A stretch of DNA of 64,000 nt from Sedimenticola thiotaurini (GTDB taxonomy: Bacteria; Pseudomonadota; Gammaproteobacteria; Chromatiales; Chromatiaceae). A program made the translations under genes and the position numbers. Each line of letters begins with the position of its first letter. The stretch's first letter is position 1. The notes under the pieces are model-generated. The model was not told the origin of the DNA, did no database searches, and saw only the letters and a list, made by a program, of their open reading frames with translations. The stretch spans positions 682,001 through 746,000 of the forward strand of contig NZ_CP011412.1 in NCBI RefSeq assembly GCF_001007875.1, given 5' to 3'. Positions 61,729 through 64,000 of this stretch are shown piece by piece.

Positions 61729-62649
61729 ATGCGGTTTATAGCATCTTTCGTGATGCGGGGCCTGACACAGGCGGTGATGTCGACCATCCTGTTGGCGGCC
61801 CTGTCGCTGGTTATTCCTCCGGCAAGTATGCTCAGTTCTGCCGTAGTCGCTCTGGTGACGTTACGGCAGGGGGCATCTGCCGGCGCCCTGATATTCGGGG
61901 TTGCCACAGTTGTCAGTGGGGGGATTGCGCTGCTCTCCCTGGGTAGCATCAGCCTGGCGATTGGGTTTCTGGTTCTGTTGTGGATACCTGCCTGGTTGCT
62001 GGCCGTGCTGCTCAGATCGAGTCGCTCGTTGTCTCTGACAGTGGTTGGCGGAATGGTGCTGGGTTTTGTGATGCTCGGCAGCCAGTTTATGGAGTCCGCT
62101 GACCCCGCTGCTGATTGGCAGCGATTACTGTCTCCCTTCGTGGAGTCATTAGTCGATGCGCAACTGGTGGAGCCGGGCCAGCAGGCGTCTCTGGTCACAA
62201 CAATGGCCGGTTGGATGCCGGGGATAATCGCCGCAGGTTTTTTCCTGCAGATGGTTGTCTCGCTGCTGCTGGCACGCTGGTGGCAGGCGACGCTGTATAA
62301 CCCGGGCGGTTTCCGTGCCGAGTTTCATCAGCTGCGCTTGCCCAGGGCGCTCTCGGTTGTCTTGTTGCTCGTGGCGCTTCCACTGCTTTTGCAGGGGGTG
62401 GGGCGGGTAACGCTGCTGGAGCATGCGGTGGTGCTGTTGGTGGTTGCCTGGTTTATCCACGGCCTTGCACTGGTGCATGGGCTGGTCGGCAAGTTAGGTT
62501 CAAGCAGTGGTTGGTTGATTGGTACCTATCTGCTGCTGTTATTTGCGTTGCCACACATGATGATTGCGTTGGCAATGGCTGGAATAGCAGACGCATGGTT
62601 TGATTTTAGGGCCCGTCTTGGCCCCCGTAGCCCGGGAAAGGCGAGCTGA
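61729..62649 (+). CDS. DUF2232 membrane protein of the ribosomal S6 operon
   Basis: 306 residues with about eight hydrophobic segments (RFIASFVMRGLTQAVMSTILLAALSLVIP at the start; TMAGWMPGIIAAGFFLQMVVSLLLARWWQ in the second half). DUF2232/YybS-like proteins are commonly inserted between rpsR and rplI in gammaproteobacteria, as here. Function is unknown; the operon position links it to translation or envelope growth only by association. Confidence 0.85.
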   Translation: MRFIASFVMRGLTQAVMSTILLAALSLVIPPASMLSSAVVALVTLRQGASAGALIFGVATVVSGGIALLSLGSISLAIGFLVLLWIPAWLLAVLLRSSRSLSLTVVGGMVLGFVMLGSQFMESADPAADWQRLLSPFVESLVDAQLVEPGQQASLVTTMAGWMPGIIAAGFFLQMVVSLLLARWWQATLYNPGGFRAEFHQLRLPRALSVVLLLVALPLLLQGVGRVTLLEHAVVLLVVAWFIHGLALVHGLVGKLGSSSGWLIGTYLLLLFALPHMMIALAMAGIADAWFDFRARLGPRSPGKAS

Positions 62650-62681
62650 AGATTTAATACCTGATTACAGGGGAAATAACG

Positions 62682-63137
62682 ATGGAAGTTATTCTGTTAG
62701 AGAAAGTAGACAACCTGGGTGGTTTGGGAGACAAGGTCAATGTGAAGTCCGGTTACGGCCGTAACTTCCTGATCCCCACCGGCAAGGCCGTTACCGCCAC
62801 CAAGAGCAATGTGGCCGAGTTTGAAGCACGTCGTGCCGAACTGGAGAAGCAGGCGGCTGAAGCACTGGCCAAAGCAGAGGCCCGTAAAGTCAAGTTGGAG
62901 TCACTGACTGTTACCATTGAGCGCAAGGCGGGTGATGAAGGTCGTCTGTTTGGTTCTGTCGGTACGGCGGACATCGCCGAAGCGGTAGTGGCTGCCGGCG
63001 GTGAACTGGAGAAACGGGAAGTCCGTCTGCCGGATGGCCCGTTCCATGCCACAGGCGAGTTCGATGTCCAGGTTCATCTGCACACCGATGTGGATGCCAC
63101 CCTCAAACTGGTGATCAAGCCTGAAGAAGTCGCCTGA
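62682..63137 (+). CDS. rplI: 50S ribosomal protein L9
   Basis: 151 residues. The N-terminal domain [32 protein letters not shown] is canonical, followed by the long connecting helix ([23 protein letters not shown]) and the C-terminal rRNA-binding domain ([18 protein letters not shown]). It closes the operon and is followed by a terminator. Confidence 0.98.
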   Translation: MEVILLEKVDNLGGLGDKVNVKSGYGRNFLIPTGKAVTATKSNVAEFEARRAELEKQAAEALAKAEARKVKLESLTVTIERKAGDEGRLFGSVGTADIAEAVVAAGGELEKREVRLPDGPFHATGEFDVQVHLHTDVDATLKLVIKPEEVA

Positions 63138-63160
63138 TCCCGCTTTCAGGTGATAGCATA

Positions 63161-63199
63161 ACGCCGGGGTCGATGTATGTATCGACCCCGGCGTTTTTT
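63161..63199 (+). terminator. Rho-independent terminator of the rpsF-rplI operon
   Basis: ACGCCGGGGTCGAT and ATCGACCCCGGCGT form a perfect 14-bp stem with a 6-base loop, followed by a T-run. It lies 24 bp after the rplI stop. Confidence 0.95.
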
Positions 63200-63325
63200 G
63201 TTCAGGGATCCACCGGTTCCATTGCTCTTCCCGATGTTACTGACTGGAAAGGTCACTGAACAATTTCAGATAGCCACGTTTTGCCGTATCCTTTGAATTT
63301 ATTGCACCCGGAACGTCAGCCAAGC

Positions 63326-64000
63326 ATGCAAAAACCTGTTTTTCCATCTGATATGCCCGATGAGGGCGGCAAGACCGAACAACTGCGGGTACCTCCGCAC
63401 TCGATCCAGGCGGAACAGTCCGTACTGGGCGGTCTGATGCTGGATAATCAAGCCTGGGACAATGTGGCCGACCGGGTTGCGGAAGGGGATTTCTATCGCC
63501 GGGAACACCAGTTGATCTTCCGGGCTATTGAGGTGTTGGCTGATCAGCAACGGCCATTCGATGTGATTACGCTCTCTGAAGAGTTGGGGCGCCACGGCCA
63601 GCTGGAGAGCGCCGGCGGGCTTGCTTACCTGGGGCGACTGGCCAAGGATACCCCCAGTGCCGCCAATATCCGTGCCTATGCGGATATCGTGCGCGAGCGT
63701 TCAGTCATGCGCCAGCTTATCCATGTCGGCAACGAGATCGCCGATAGCGGGTTTCACCCCGATGGCCGGGATAGTTCGGAATTGCTGGACGCTGCCGAGA
63801 GCCGGGTGTTCGAAATCGCTGAGAAAGGCGCTAAGGGCAAGGGCGGTTTTGAGGGGATCAAATCACTGCTGACCAAGGCGGTGGATAAGATCGAGACACT
63901 GTTTTCCCAGGATCAACCGATCACCGGACTCAGTACCGGTTTCGCCGACCTGGATAAAATGACCTCTGGCCTGCAGCCGGCTGACCTGGTGATCGTCGCG
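63326..64000 (+). CDS. dnaB: Replicative DNA helicase DnaB (5' part, cut by the window end)
   Basis: 225 codons are visible from ATG 63326 to the window end, and the frame is open. LRVPPHSIQAEQSVLGGLMLDNQAWDNVAD is the canonical N-terminal (DnaG-interacting) domain. The linker continues to ITGLSTGFADLDKMTSGLQPADLVIV, just before the Walker A motif, which is cut off. It unwinds DNA at the replication fork. Location after rplI is typical of gammaproteobacteria. Confidence 0.96.
   Translation, partial: MQKPVFPSDMPDEGGKTEQLRVPPHSIQAEQSVLGGLMLDNQAWDNVADRVAEGDFYRREHQLIFRAIEVLADQQRPFDVITLSEELGRHGQLESAGGLAYLGRLAKDTPSAANIRAYADIVRERSVMRQLIHVGNEIADSGFHPDGRDSSELLDAAESRVFEIAEKGAKGKGGFEGIKSLLTKAVDKIETLFSQDQPITGLSTGFADLDKMTSGLQPADLVIVA

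Overview
The window looks like a chromosomal segment of a sulfur-oxidising gammaproteobacterium (Sedimenticola/Chromatiales type). The reasons are: gammaproteobacterial housekeeping blocks (epd-ppsR, rnr-rlmB, rpsF-rpsR-DUF2232-rplI-dnaB); a Gly/Tyr/Pro-rich sulfur-globule-like exported protein; a HynS-Isp1-Isp2-HynL [NiFe] hydrogenase operon in the gene order known from purple sulfur bacteria; and a split class II ribonucleotide reductase (NrdJa/NrdJb). The taxonomic statement is inference.

Layout. 1-3.1 kb: tail of an Arg/Gly-rich protein, a methyltransferase, epd, ppsR. 3.1-13.3 kb: carbon catabolism, with two 3-hydroxyisobutyrate/tartronate-semialdehyde-type reductases, a D-2-hydroxyacid dehydrogenase, a TRAP transporter with an amidase and a 58-residue membrane protein, an OsmC protein and a methylmalonate-semialdehyde dehydrogenase. 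14-29.6 kb: a complete ethanolamine-utilisation microcompartment operon in the enterobacterial order S-P-Q-T-D-M-N-E-J-G-H-A-B-C-L. It has a duplicated EutM shell gene, and PduS- and PduT-like redox genes stand where eutK-eutR would be. 29.6-32.5 kb: a second, convergent TRAP transporter. 32.8-33.5 kb: a PEP-CTERM-type exported protein.

33.9-39.8 kb is an AT-rich island. It holds an attC-like site, a GNAT acetyltransferase, an IS110-family (IS1111-type) insertion sequence with identifiable subterminal inverted repeats, a two-gene Hachiman anti-phage system (HamA nuclease, HamB helicase) and a second attC-like site just after hamB. The inner core of that second site is the exact complement of a core found just before hamA at the IS edge. 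This suggests hamAB was captured as a large integron-type gene cassette and that the IS inserted at the cassette boundary. I regard this as the most interesting part of the window.

40.1-43.6 kb: nrdJb-nrdJa with NrdR boxes upstream. 43.6-50.2 kb: sulfur-globule protein, then hydrogenase protease, HupH-type protein and hynS-isp1-isp2-hynL, with an FNR-like site upstream. 50.2-57.1 kb: an unknown membrane protein, a DUF2238 gene broken by an in-frame TGA, a UspA protein, a PAS histidine kinase with a FixJ-type regulator, and an orphan V-type ATPase subunit I. 57.4-64 kb: tRNA-Leu(CAG), rnr, rlmB, the ribosomal S6 operon and the start of dnaB.

How it works together: EutBC uses adenosylcobalamin made by EutT and is kept active by EutA and possibly PduS. 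Acetaldehyde made in the compartment goes to acetyl-CoA (EutE) and acetyl phosphate (EutD), or to ethanol (EutG). NrdJ is a second adenosylcobalamin-dependent enzyme in the window. No cobalamin riboswitch and no eut regulator were seen.
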